Source: Betaproteobacteria bacterium (lineage in GTDB: Bacteria > Pseudomonadota > Gammaproteobacteria > Burkholderiales > Burkholderiaceae_F). From it: a DNA stretch of 64,000 nucleotides. Within the stretch, counting starts at the first letter, position 1; the number at the start of each line of letters is the position of its first letter. Location: positions 186,001 to 250,000 of the forward strand of contig BOKW01000002.1 of the NCBI GenBank assembly GCA_016861185.1, given 5' to 3'. The position numbers and the translations under genes are program-made. Below are positions 54,514-63,809 of this stretch, piece after piece. Below the pieces are notes generated by a model. The model saw only the letters and a list, made by a program, of their open reading frames with translations. It did no database searches and was not told the DNA's origin.

Positions 54514-56826
54514 TTACTCGTACAGGAACTTCGGGTCGCCGATCATGTAGGCGAGCACTGCCGCCCACGCGCGGCCTGTGTAGTTCGGGTCGTTGGTGTT
54601 GTTGTAGACGCAGGTCGTGGGCCGTGTCGGCGCGGTCGCGCGGTCGGCCCAGATGTCCTCGAACAGCTTGACCGTGCGCTGCACCTCGGGATCGGTCGGC
54701 GCGGCGTCCTCTTTCCACAACCACTTGTGCAGATGGCGCACGTTGGCCACGATCGCATCGCGCCCGGCCGCGGTCGCCGGCGTGTCGGCGAGCGTCACGT
54801 TCGGGAACAGCAGGCGGCTCGCGACCGGTTTGTCGAAGTCCCCCTTGGCGAACGTGCAGCTTCGCACCGCGACCAGACGGTCGATCGTCACGCTCTGCAT
54901 CATCGTGTGCGACTTGGCGCGCGTGATCCGCGTGTTGCCGTCGAAGTCGCCGTAGTTCAGGGCGAGCCCCGCGTACGGGTTGTCGAAGTCGACCCAGGCC
55001 TGGCCGATCAGCCCCGCGAGCTTGAGGTTCAACTGCGTCGGCAGCAGCATATTGACGCTGCCGATGTCGGCCAGCTCGGCGGCGCGGCTCGCAGTCAGGT
55101 TCGACGCGCGCTCGGCGCGGAACCAGCGGCTCAGCACGAGATCGGTAAGCAGATCCCTGACCTTGTAGCCGCCCGCCCTGAAGCGCGCAGCGATCTCCTC
55201 GAACTCCTGGTGCTGCGCGTTGTAGGCGGCCAGCTGGGCCGCGTACTGCGGGCTGGACTGGTCGATCGGCGCCTTCAGCGGCGCGCGGCCGAACACGCCT
55301 TCGTACCAGAAGTGCACGGCGCCGAGCGCAAAGCGCGCATCGGCCGCCACCTGCTGGCCGAGCCATTGCAGCGCCGTCGGATTGCCCGTCACCCCGCCCG
55401 GCAGCGCTGACGCGCCGTAGCCGGGCGCCTTCTGGTCGCGGAACCAGTTGTCGCCTTCGCGGTAATAGGCCTGGCCGGCGGCGTCCTTCGGATAGTTGTT
55501 CGAGCGATAGCTTCCGGGCAGCGCGATGTCCTTGCCGCCGGCCGACCGGAACGGCAGGTAGCGGTTGTTCTCGGCCCAGTTCTGGAAGCCTGCGGCGATC
55601 GGGTCGATCGTGTCGTGGCAGGCCGCGCACGCCGGGTTCTCGATCACCGGCACCCTGAACTGCGCGCCGTCGTCGATCGGACGCGCAGCGAGCGCATTGA
55701 CGTCGGTGGCGAGGAACTGCTTGGCGAGGATGTAGACGCGATGCCGGTTGCGGTTGGTCGCCGTGGTCGGGAAGCGCATCAGCCACGGATGCGTCGACAG
55801 CACGCCGGCGTGTTCGCGCATGGTGCCGAGCCGCGCGTTCGGGATCGTCGCCGGCAGCCATTCGTTGTCGTCGTCCTGGTTGACGAACGCGCCCTGGACC
55901 TGCGCGCCGAGGTAGCGCGCCATGATGCCGTTGACGACCGTGTAGTTGCCGCTGACCATCTCGGTCCACGGACGGTCGTTGCGCACGACGTAGCGCATCA
56001 GCTCGATGCCTTCGCGCCGCGCCGACGCTGCGAAGCGGTTGCGCACGCCGGCGGGCAGGTTGACGTTGTTGATCAGGTCGGCCGCCAGCGGGAAGTCCGC
56101 CGCGTTGTAACCGACGTTGTTGCCGAACACGACCACGCCCGGCGACAGGAAGTGCGTGTCGCCGACGTCGAACAGGAAGCGTTCGAACGCCGGACCCTGC
56201 ATGTAGCCGCGGATCGTCTGCCGCAGCGCGTTGGCACCGCCCGAAGAGACGGCGGCCAGCTCGGCCGCGGTCGGATTGCGGCCGGCGAACAGCACGGCGG
56301 CGCGCGCCAGCGTGGTCGCGTCGTCGGCGAAGGTCACCCCCTGCCAGAACTGCGCCTGCGCGGGTGGCACCGGTGTGGCCGGCGGTGCGCAGCTTTGCCG
56401 CAGCGTCGGCAGCAAGGCAGCGAGGTCCTTGTACTGCTGCGAGTTCGTATCGACGAAGGGTTTGCCGCCGCCGTGCGTCGGCAGGCCGATCGACTTCGTC
56501 AGCACGAGATCGCCCGTGTTGGCGACGAAGTCGCGCAGGATGTTGTAGTTCTGCACTTCCGTGCCGGCGCCGGTCGCGAACACCAGCTTGGTGCCCGCGG
56601 CGACGCGGCCCGAGGCGTGACAGGCAACGCACGCCTGCTCGAGACTGGGCCAGACCTTATCCGTGAACAGCGCCGGCGCGGTCGCGCAACTGTTCGCGCC
56701 GGCGGGTTGTGACGGCTCGTTCTTCTGCGTGTCGTCGCCGGTGCAGCCCGCCAGCATGATCACGGCGGCGAGCGAACCGTGCAGGGTTCTGCTCATCCAG
56801 CCGCGCTTGGCGTCGGTGTGTGCCAT
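54514..56826 (-). CDS. Haem-motif lipoprotein with DUF1588-like segment
   Basis: A 770-residue lipoprotein. After a lipobox (IMLAGC, about residue 28) comes a cytochrome-like motif CVACHASG (about 70), and a second, CAACHDTIDPIAAGFQNW (about 410), which resembles the C-x2-CH-x2-DP signature of DUF1588/DUF1592 proteins. Large proteins of this kind occur with DUF1501 partners in exported redox or cell-surface systems whose function is not known. The ATG at 56826 is preceded by GGGAGGAAG. A perfect FNR consensus lies 59-72 bases upstream, pointing to anaerobic or micro-oxic control. Confidence 0.85.
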   Translation of the reverse strand: MAHTDAKRGWMSRTLHGSLAAVIMLAGCTGDDTQKNEPSQPAGANSCATAPALFTDKVWPSLEQACVACHASGRVAAGTKLVFATGAGTEVQNYNILRDFVANTGDLVLTKSIGLPTHGGGKPFVDTNSQQYKDLAALLPTLRQSCAPPATPVPPAQAQFWQGVTFADDATTLARAAVLFAGRNPTAAELAAVSSGGANALRQTIRGYMQGPAFERFLFDVGDTHFLSPGVVVFGNNVGYNAADFPLAADLINNVNLPAGVRNRFAASARREGIELMRYVVRNDRPWTEMVSGNYTVVNGIMARYLGAQVQGAFVNQDDDNEWLPATIPNARLGTMREHAGVLSTHPWLMRFPTTATNRNRHRVYILAKQFLATDVNALAARPIDDGAQFRVPVIENPACAACHDTIDPIAAGFQNWAENNRYLPFRSAGGKDIALPGSYRSNNYPKDAAGQAYYREGDNWFRDQKAPGYGASALPGGVTGNPTALQWLGQQVAADARFALGAVHFWYEGVFGRAPLKAPIDQSSPQYAAQLAAYNAQHQEFEEIAARFRAGGYKVRDLLTDLVLSRWFRAERASNLTASRAAELADIGSVNMLLPTQLNLKLAGLIGQAWVDFDNPYAGLALNYGDFDGNTRITRAKSHTMMQSVTIDRLVAVRSCTFAKGDFDKPVASRLLFPNVTLADTPATAAGRDAIVANVRHLHKWLWKEDAAPTDPEVQRTVKLFEDIWADRATAPTRPTTCVYNNTNDPNYTGRAWAAVLAYMIGDPKFLYE

Positions 56827-57131
56827 CTTCTTCCTCCCTGATGCATCGACGGAACCCGATAGGGGCGGATCGTGCGCTTGCACCTTGATCGACATCAATT
56901 CGGGCGGACGGATGAAGAGTCGGAAGGACGGATGAGCCGCGCTCCCGCACGCGATGAGGCGCGCACGCTCGTTCAGAGGCGTGGTCTGCCGATGTGCAAC
57001 TTTCCCGCGCGCGCGGCTAATGCGTTCGATCCGTGTTTTCGGGGGACACGCGTTCGCGCGACGCGCATGGAGACGATCCGCACGGCGCGTGCGGCGGCCT
57101 CACTGCGCACGCGCGTCCGGTGCAGCGCGGC
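56827..57131. other. Intergenic region with regulatory site, no gene
   Basis: These 305 bases separate the haem-lipoprotein start from the ferredoxin-PFOR-like stop, both on the minus strand. Apart from the FNR box and a fitting -10 (TATCGG on the minus strand, 56861-56856) I see no gene; the open frames are high-GC chance frames. A repeated GGACGGATGA occurs twice near 56910-56935. Confidence 0.6.
56885..56898 (-). promoter_or_regulatory. Perfect FNR/ANR box before the haem-lipoprotein gene
   Basis: TTGATCGACATCAA matches the FNR consensus TTGAT-N4-ATCAA at all ten positions. On the minus strand a -10-like TATCGG begins 23 bases after the box, close to the spacing of a class II FNR-activated promoter, and the ATG follows about 30 bases further on. 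Confidence 0.75.
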
Positions 57132-59330
57132 TCAGAGGAAGGGCTTGGCGCGCTCGAGCAGTTCCGCGAGTCCGGGCTCGTTCGGATTGCGCGGCTTGCC
57201 TGGATGGATGATCGCCACCTGGCAGGCTTCGGCCGCTTCGACGAGCTGGCGGTAGGTGCCGGCGTCGATGTCCTGGATGAACGCCTGCTTGTTGTCGTTG
57301 TAGCCGAACATGCGGTCGTTGATGTTGCGGCATTCGCCGCAGCTCGGGCAGCGCGCGGTTTCGATCCACGCTTCGTCGGACGGCGGCTTCTCGACGACCG
57401 CTGCGATCGCGGGCGCGGCGGTCGTCGCAGCCGCAGGCTGCGCAGGCGCCGCGCCGCCTTGCTGGAGGCTGTCCACCTCCTGCCGCTTCTGCGCTTCCCA
57501 GGCCGCGCGCTCGCGCGTCAGCAGCTGCTCGGCATGCGAGTTGTGGATGCCGCCGTGCTCCTGCAGCCGATGCCAGAGCAGCATCGCGCGGCGGGTCGCC
57601 TGCATCAGGCGCGCGTCGACGATCACGCGGTGCAGGCGATCGTCGGCATCGACCGCCCACAGATACGGCACGCGCTCGGCCGTCTCTGCCTCGGGCTGAG
57701 CGAGCCAGTTCGACACGGGCAGCATCGCGCCGTTCCAGCGGTCGCGCGGAACGACCGCGAAGTGCGCGGCATGGCGCCGGTCGCACAGCACGAAGTCGGC
57801 GTAGGTGAAAGCGACGCGCTCGTTCACGCGTTGCAGGGCGTCGTCGGCGAACTCGAACGACTCGACCGTCCAGTCGGCGTCGCGATCGCGGTTGTTCTCC
57901 AGCGAAAAGCGCGCCGCCCAGTTGCTGCCGGCCGCGGCGTCGTACGTGAACGCAGGAAACGCGCGCGCTTCCATCGCCGCTGCCGCACTCAGGTACGCGG
58001 GCAGCGTGCTCGCCGACGCCGGCACGCCGGCGAAAACCGCGAACAGCGCCGGGCCGCGGCACGTCAGCCCGCGCTGCAGGCGTTCGCGCAGCGCGTACAG
58101 GTTCGAGCTCGGCGACTGCAGCACGAACATCCCGCCCAGCCCCATCGCGGTCGTCGCCAGCCGCGCGCTGCGTACGCCGAAGGCGAAACGGCCGGTGCCG
58201 ATCGAGGCCTCTTCGATCAGGTCGCCGACCTGCACCAGCACCTTGACCGGCAGGCCGGCGGACAGCATCTCCATCAGCGCCGCATTCTCCGGCGCGTCGT
58301 TGCGGTCCGGCGGAATGCAGACGAGGTAGTCGGGGAACAGCGCCAGGTCGTCGGCCGTCAGCGCATTCTCGTCATAGCGCTCGAAGAACGGGTCATGGTC
58401 CGCCTCGACATACGCGCCGGACGCTTCCAGTTCGGCGATCGCCAGCGCCTTGACCACCTCGACGATCTTCGACAGGCGCGCGCGATAGGCGTCGATCGCC
58501 GCCGCGCAGCTGTCGAATTCGAATGCGAACGGCGGCGTGCCGGCGACCGCCAGGTCGGGAGCCGGATAAAACGGCTGCGCGCGCAGCACTGCGAGCGACC
58601 ATTCGATGCGCGCGCGCCGCGCCGCCGGCAGCTCGTCCTTCGGCGCGCGCCGCGCGACCAGCCGCGACATCGCGGCGAAATCGAACACGTCCGCGTGCCC
58701 CGCGCCGACCGCGGCGCGCAGCGCCTCGGGCTGCCGCCCGGCTTCGGAGTTGACGAAAGCGGCGCGGCGGATGTCGGTGAGCTTGCGCAGCAGCTGGTCG
58801 ACCAGCGTGCGGAACTGCCGCGCTTTGCGGCGCTGCGCGTGCCGCCACGCGTGCGCGAGGAAGCGCGCCGGCAGCACGGCATCGCAGTCGACCAGTGCGC
58901 CGTCGACCTTCAGCGACTGGCCCGCGCGCGCGAGCACCTCGTTCACCGTGTCGTCGGCGCCGGCGGCGATCCGCGCGAGCGCGGTCTTCCACAGCTCGGA
59001 CAGCCGGCCGGTCGCCCCGTCGGCCAGCAGCACGCGCAGTTCGCGCTCCAGCCGCAGCGCATGGCGGCGCATCCGCTCGCCTTCGATGCCGCGCGGCGCG
59101 ACCTCGGCGAGCACGCGGTTGACGAGCGCGGTGAGGGACACGGCGAATTCGTCGCCGTCGCCTTCGGCGAGCACGACCGGATAGTCGTAGCGCAGCCGCG
59201 CGAGATCGCGATAGCGCGCGAGCAGCGCCGGCCGCAGGTCGGCCGTATCGACCGCGTCGAGGCCGTCGCCGGCGCGCTTGCCGGTCATGTGGAAGACCAC
59301 CTGGTCCTGGAACTTGGCCGCCATGTCCAT
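57132..59330 (-). CDS. PFOR-like domain protein with C-terminal ferredoxin (degenerate)
   Basis: A 732-residue protein in the 2-oxoacid oxidoreductase operon. Its middle (about 358-488: GLPVKVLVQVGDLIEE..., GGMFVLQSPSSNLYALRERLQRG, RGPALFAVFAGVPAS...) resembles the C-terminal thiamine-domain region of pyruvate:ferredoxin oxidoreductase, but the cluster cysteines and the clear TPP-binding GDG motif are not seen. The N-terminal third (1-330) is helical and unrecognised. The C-terminus is a single-cluster ferredoxin-like domain with C661-x2-C664-x2-C667 and C703. It probably serves as the electron carrier or an adaptor for KorAB, encoded 28 bases upstream. Confidence 0.7.
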   Translation of the reverse strand: MDMAAKFQDQVVFHMTGKRAGDGLDAVDTADLRPALLARYRDLARLRYDYPVVLAEGDGDEFAVSLTALVNRVLAEVAPRGIEGERMRRHALRLERELRVLLADGATGRLSELWKTALARIAAGADDTVNEVLARAGQSLKVDGALVDCDAVLPARFLAHAWRHAQRRKARQFRTLVDQLLRKLTDIRRAAFVNSEAGRQPEALRAAVGAGHADVFDFAAMSRLVARRAPKDELPAARRARIEWSLAVLRAQPFYPAPDLAVAGTPPFAFEFDSCAAAIDAYRARLSKIVEVVKALAIAELEASGAYVEADHDPFFERYDENALTADDLALFPDYLVCIPPDRNDAPENAALMEMLSAGLPVKVLVQVGDLIEEASIGTGRFAFGVRSARLATTAMGLGGMFVLQSPSSNLYALRERLQRGLTCRGPALFAVFAGVPASASTLPAYLSAAAAMEARAFPAFTYDAAAGSNWAARFSLENNRDRDADWTVESFEFADDALQRVNERVAFTYADFVLCDRRHAAHFAVVPRDRWNGAMLPVSNWLAQPEAETAERVPYLWAVDADDRLHRVIVDARLMQATRRAMLLWHRLQEHGGIHNSHAEQLLTRERAAWEAQKRQEVDSLQQGGAAPAQPAAATTAAPAIAAVVEKPPSDEAWIETARCPSCGECRNINDRMFGYNDNKQAFIQDIDAGTYRQLVEAAEACQVAIIHPGKPRNPNEPGLAELLERAKPFL

Positions 59331-59358
59331 CGCGGATCTCTGCTGTCGTGTTGCGCGC

Positions 59359-60345
59359 TCAGGCGGCGCGCGGCATCTCGGCCGCGTCGGGCCAGATCGT
59401 GAACTTGTCGAACTCGGCCTCGAGCCCGGCGCGGATCGCCTCCGCCGTGCGCGGCCGCCCCGCGCCGCGCAGGTCCTCGTAGCAGGGCACGTCCGGGTTC
59501 TGGTAAAGGATGCCGACGGGAATCGGGTCCTCGGTCGAGGCGATCTCGCGCGCCTGGTGCAGATCCAGCGGATCGTGCTCGCGCTGGTTCCGGTAGATGC
59601 GGCTCGTCTCGCTGCCGGGCTGCAGGCCGTTGGGATGGGTCAGCAGCAGCGTCCTGCCGGGGTCCTGCAGCCACGGCTCGAACATCTTCGGCAGCCACTC
59701 GGGGCAACGCTGGATGATGCGCACGAACGAGAAGCCGCGATGCTTGAAGGCCTTGGCGACGATGTCGTACAGCAGGTCGGGGATCCAATCCACGCCCTGC
59801 GCCACGAACGAGACGTTCTGTATTCCGAGCGTGACGGTGAGCGGATTGAGCGCCTCGAGCACCGTGCCGCGCGGCGTCGTGTTGCTCTTCAGCCCGAGCG
59901 GCGAGGTCGGCGACGCCTGCTTCTTGGTGAGTCCGTACACGTGGTTGTCGTGCAGGATCACCGTGATGTTCATGTTGTAGCGGATCGCGTGGATCCAGTG
60001 CGCGGCGCCGATCGAGCAGCAGTCGCCGTCGCCGGTGTTGACGAACACGTGCAGGTCGGGGCGCGCCATCTTGACGCCTTCGGCGATCGGGAAGGCGCGG
60101 CCGTGGATGCCGTGGAAGCCGTAGGTCCGCATGTAGTGCGGGAAGCGGCTCGAGCAGCCGATGCCCGACACGAAGACGGTGCGCTCGGGCGCAAGGTCCT
60201 CGTCGCGGCACAGCCTTTGCACGGCGGTGAGGATGGCGTTGTCGCCGCAGCCGCTGCACCAGCGCGGAATGCCGCCCTGGTAGTCCTCCAGGTCGTGATG
60301 CTCTTCGTGCAGCCTGATGATGTACTGGGAAAGCGGTGAGCCCAT
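59359..60345 (-). CDS. korB: 2-oxoacid:ferredoxin oxidoreductase beta subunit
   Basis: A 328-residue thiamine diphosphate subunit. The Cys cluster ligands are in PRWCSGCGDNAIL and SGIGCSSR, and the TPP-binding loop reads VNTGDGDCCSIGAAHWIHAIRYNMN. It catalyses oxidative decarboxylation of a 2-oxoacid, most likely 2-oxoglutarate, with ferredoxin reduction, in complex with KorA. It follows korA by 15 bases. Related KorAB enzymes occur in aromatic-degrading Thauera and Azoarcus. Confidence 0.93.
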   Translation of the reverse strand: MGSPLSQYIIRLHEEHHDLEDYQGGIPRWCSGCGDNAILTAVQRLCRDEDLAPERTVFVSGIGCSSRFPHYMRTYGFHGIHGRAFPIAEGVKMARPDLHVFVNTGDGDCCSIGAAHWIHAIRYNMNITVILHDNHVYGLTKKQASPTSPLGLKSNTTPRGTVLEALNPLTVTLGIQNVSFVAQGVDWIPDLLYDIVAKAFKHRGFSFVRIIQRCPEWLPKMFEPWLQDPGRTLLLTHPNGLQPGSETSRIYRNQREHDPLDLHQAREIASTEDPIPVGILYQNPDVPCYEDLRGAGRPRTAEAIRAGLEAEFDKFTIWPDAAEMPRAA

Positions 60346-60360
60346 CTCCCTCGGTCCTCT

Positions 60361-62259
60361 CTACGGTCGCGCTTCGGCGAGCTTCGCGCGAATCGCCTTG
60401 ACCACGTTGCCCGGCTTGATCGGCTGGCCGCGCGCCTCGGTCCAGCAGTCGACGTCGACCAGCGTGCGCGCGCGCAGCATCATCGCCAGCGGCGCGTAGC
60501 GGCGGTTGTCCTGGTCGATCACTTCGTCCTCGCCGGGGCGGTCGGCCCAGGTGCCCTCGACCGTCATCACCTTCTTGAAGCGCTTGAGGATGTCCTTGAT
60601 GCCGGACGGCATCGGCTGGATGAAGCGCATCTGCAGCGCCGAGACCTTTTGCCCCTCGTCGCGCAGCCGCTGCACCGCCTCCTCGATCACGCCTTGCGTG
60701 CTGCCCCAGCCGACGACGAGCAGGTCGCCTTCGGGATCGCCGAATACCGGCGGCGTCTTCAGCGTCTTCTGCAGCGCCGCGAGCTTCAGGCTGCGCATGC
60801 GCAGCCCTTCCTCGTTGATCGCCGGGTCGTACGCGACCTTGCTCGCGCGGTCGTGCGCGAGCCCGGTCACCGTGTGCATGCCGTTGGGTTGCCCCGGCGA
60901 GAAGCGGCGCGCAATGCCGGTCAGCGGATCCCAGTCGTAGGGCTTGGCGCCGTCGGGAACGGGGGTCTGGTCGATCGGCGGCGCCAGCCAGTCCTCCGAG
61001 AAGTTCGGCCGCGGGAACGGCTGCTGCGCGGTGGCGAGGCTCGCGTCCGACAGCACGACCACGACCATGTTGAACGTCTCGGCGATCTTGCGCGCGGTGA
61101 TCATCGAGTAGAAGCAGTCTTCGATGCTGGTCACCGCGAGCACCACCTTGGGCGCGTCGCCGTGGCTGCCGTAGATCGAGGTCAGCAGGTCGGCCTGCTC
61201 GACCTTGGTCGGCTGCCCGGTGCTGGGGCCGCCGCGCTGCACGTTGACGACCACCAACGGGATCTCGGCCATCACCGCGAGGCCGATGCCCTCCTGCTTC
61301 AGCGAATAGCCGGGGCCCGACGTGATGGTCACCGCGCAGCGGCCGGCGTAGGAGGCGCCGATCGCAAAGGCACAGGCGGCGATCTCGTCCTCGGCCTGGT
61401 GCACGATGCCGCCGACGCGTTCGAAGATGTCCGACAGGTAGTGCGACGCCGAGGTGGCTGGCGTGATCGGGTACATCGCGCAGATGTCCATGCCGGAGGC
61501 GACCACGCCGAGCGCGATCGCGGTGTTGCCGTTGATGACGATCTGCGGGACCTTCGCCTTCTGCGCGGGGATCTCGTACTTGAAATCGAGGTTGGCCTCG
61601 CCCCAGGCGTAACCCGCTTCCAGCAGCCGGACGTTGGAGTCGATGACCTTCTGGTCCTTCTTGCCGAAGATCAGCGCGATCTGCTCGCGGCCGAGTTGCA
61701 GGTCGAGGCTGTAGATGCTGCACAGCATGCCCAGCACGAACATGTTCTTGCCGCGCCGCGCATCGCTCATCAGCGCGCGGCACTCGCGCTCGAGCGGCAC
61801 TTGGTAGACGCGGTAGCCGGCCTCCTTCAGCGCGGCGACGGTGTCGGTATACGACTTGACGATCACCGGGTCGCGGTGCTCGGCCCACATGTTCTCCAGC
61901 AGGATCGTCGCGCCTTTCTTCAGTTCGCCGGCGCGCACGCGGCCGAGCAGCACCTGCTCGTTGAAGGCGACGGCCAGATCGGTTTCGTCGCCGCCGTTGG
62001 TCACGCGCTGCGCGCCGATGCGGATGCGGATGCCGCTCGCGCCGGCGATGCTGCGCGCCGGCGGCTGGATCTCCGCGGGGATGATCTCGACCGTCCAGAT
62101 GCCGTTGCCACTGCGGGCGGCGATCGCGGCGAGCGACTGGCCGCAGCGCTGCGCGCCTTCGCCGGAATCGCTGATCACCTCGACGATGTGCTCGGGAAGC
62201 CGCAGCGCGCGCTTGGTTCCGCGCGGGGCAGGGCGTTCGAGGACGGTGGCGTCGTTCAT
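60361..62259 (-). CDS. korA: 2-oxoacid:ferredoxin oxidoreductase alpha subunit (gamma-alpha fusion)
   Basis: A 632-residue subunit in which the gamma domain (about 25-210, DSGEGAQRCGQSLAAIAARSGNG) is joined to the alpha pyrimidine-binding domain (about 225-630; ICAMYPITPATSASHYL, GASYAGRCAVTITSGPGYSLKQEG). This fused form is the usual 2-oxoglutarate or 2-oxoacid oxidoreductase of aerobes and facultative anaerobes. The ATG at 62259 follows GAGAGCTCGAGC. It pairs with KorB and, from the operon, with an NAD(P)H-ferredoxin module for electron exchange. Confidence 0.92.
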   Translation of the reverse strand: MNDATVLERPAPRGTKRALRLPEHIVEVISDSGEGAQRCGQSLAAIAARSGNGIWTVEIIPAEIQPPARSIAGASGIRIRIGAQRVTNGGDETDLAVAFNEQVLLGRVRAGELKKGATILLENMWAEHRDPVIVKSYTDTVAALKEAGYRVYQVPLERECRALMSDARRGKNMFVLGMLCSIYSLDLQLGREQIALIFGKKDQKVIDSNVRLLEAGYAWGEANLDFKYEIPAQKAKVPQIVINGNTAIALGVVASGMDICAMYPITPATSASHYLSDIFERVGGIVHQAEDEIAACAFAIGASYAGRCAVTITSGPGYSLKQEGIGLAVMAEIPLVVVNVQRGGPSTGQPTKVEQADLLTSIYGSHGDAPKVVLAVTSIEDCFYSMITARKIAETFNMVVVVLSDASLATAQQPFPRPNFSEDWLAPPIDQTPVPDGAKPYDWDPLTGIARRFSPGQPNGMHTVTGLAHDRASKVAYDPAINEEGLRMRSLKLAALQKTLKTPPVFGDPEGDLLVVGWGSTQGVIEEAVQRLRDEGQKVSALQMRFIQPMPSGIKDILKRFKKVMTVEGTWADRPGEDEVIDQDNRRYAPLAMMLRARTLVDVDCWTEARGQPIKPGNVVKAIRAKLAEARP

Positions 62260-62306
62260 GCTCGAGCTCTCGTTCGGCGATCCGGTGAGGTGGCGATGCG
62301 GGTGGG

Positions 62307-63806
62307 TCAGGCCAGGTGCACGCGCGCGAAGCCGTGTTCCGCGCGCGGAATGCCGAACAGTCCCGCGCCGCCGTCGGCCTGGTAGATGGCATCGCTGTCG
62401 CGCAGGCCCAGATAAGCCTTGATGCTGCGCGCCGCCTTGCGGCCGGCGCCCATCGCCTGGATCACGGTGGCGGCGCCGGTGACGATGTCGCCGCCGGCGT
62501 AAACGCCCGCGATCGAAGTGGCGAGGTTGTCGTCGGTTTCGATGTAGCCGCGCTTGTTGAGCTTCAGTTTCGACGTCTGGCCGAGGATCGGATTGGCGTT
62601 GGTGCCGATCGCGAACACGACCATGTCGCACTCGAACTCGAACTCGCTGCCCGGCACGACGACCGGCTTGCGGCGACCGGACTCGTCGGGTTCGCCCAGT
62701 TCCATCTTCACGCAGCGCAGCGCGCGCACGTTGTTCTCCGCGTCGCCGAGGATCTCGATGGGGCTCGTCAGCCAGTTGAAGTCGACGCCTTCCTCTTCGG
62801 CGTGGTGAACTTCCTCGACGCGCGCCGGCGCCTCCTTCTTCGAGCGCCGGTAGATGCACCGGACCGACTCGGCGCCGAGCCGCAACGACACGCGCAGCGC
62901 GTCCATCGCCGTGTTGCCGGCACCGATCACGGCGACGTGCTTGCCCGGTTGCAGCGGCGTGTCGAAGTTCGGGAAGTCGCGCGCGCGCATCAGGTTGCAG
63001 CGCGTGAGCAGTTCGTTGGCCGACAGCACGCCGTTGAGCGACTCGCCCGGGATGCCCATGAAGCTCGGATAACCCGCGCCGGTGCCGATGAACACCGCAT
63101 GGAAACCCATCTCCGTGAGCATCTGCTCGATCGTGAACAGGCGTCCCACCAGCGTGTTGCACTCGAAGCGCACGCCGAGCTGCTTCAGCTTGTCGATTTC
63201 GGCGTCGATCACGTCGTTCGGCAGGCGGAAGTCCGGAATGCCGTACTTGAGCACGCCGCCCGGCGTGTGGAAGGCTTCGTAGACGACGACCTCGCACCCG
63301 GCCTTGGCCATGTCCGCCGCGCAAGCCATGCTGGCCGGTCCGGCGCCGACGATGCCGACGCGAAAGCCGCTCGGCTCGATGTACGGGACGTTGGCCCAGC
63401 CTCCCTTGATCGCCATGTCCCCGACGAAGCGTTCGAGCCGGCCGATCGCCACCGGCTCGAGCGTGTCGCCGACCGTGCACACCCCTTCGCACTGGTTCTC
63501 CTGCGGGCAGACGCGGCCGCACACTGAAGGCAGCAGGTTGGTGTCGGTGATGATGTCGTAGGCGCCGTGGTAGTGCTTTTCGCTGATCTTCTGGATGAAT
63601 CCCGGAATGTCGATGCCGACCGGGCAGCCGCGCACGCACGGTTCGTCGGGGCACTGCAGGCAGCGTTCGGCTTCGCGTTGCGCTTCTTCGAGGCGGTAGC
63701 CGCACGACACCTCGTCGAAGTTGCGCACGCGCTCGCGCGGATCCTGCTCCTGGACGGGCGTGCGCTCCTGCGGGATCGTGCGGATGGTCTTTTTCTTCGT
63801 CGCCAT
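62307..63806 (-). CDS. NfnB/GltD-type NAD(P)H oxidoreductase
   Basis: A 499-residue flavoprotein of the glutamate synthase small subunit family. An N-terminal iron-sulfur domain has CLQCPDEPCVRGCPVGIDIP and CGRVCPQENQCEGVC, then an FAD motif VGIVGAGPASMACAADMA (about 150) and an NADPH motif VAVIGAGNTAMDALRV (about 300). There is no GltB partner here; the upstream neighbour looks like NfnA, so the pair probably forms an NfnAB-like NADH-dependent ferredoxin:NADP oxidoreductase or a related sulfide dehydrogenase, working with KorAB. Confidence 0.9.
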   Translation of the reverse strand: MATKKKTIRTIPQERTPVQEQDPRERVRNFDEVSCGYRLEEAQREAERCLQCPDEPCVRGCPVGIDIPGFIQKISEKHYHGAYDIITDTNLLPSVCGRVCPQENQCEGVCTVGDTLEPVAIGRLERFVGDMAIKGGWANVPYIEPSGFRVGIVGAGPASMACAADMAKAGCEVVVYEAFHTPGGVLKYGIPDFRLPNDVIDAEIDKLKQLGVRFECNTLVGRLFTIEQMLTEMGFHAVFIGTGAGYPSFMGIPGESLNGVLSANELLTRCNLMRARDFPNFDTPLQPGKHVAVIGAGNTAMDALRVSLRLGAESVRCIYRRSKKEAPARVEEVHHAEEEGVDFNWLTSPIEILGDAENNVRALRCVKMELGEPDESGRRKPVVVPGSEFEFECDMVVFAIGTNANPILGQTSKLKLNKRGYIETDDNLATSIAGVYAGGDIVTGAATVIQAMGAGRKAARSIKAYLGLRDSDAIYQADGGAGLFGIPRAEHGFARVHLA

Positions 63807-63809
63807 CGT

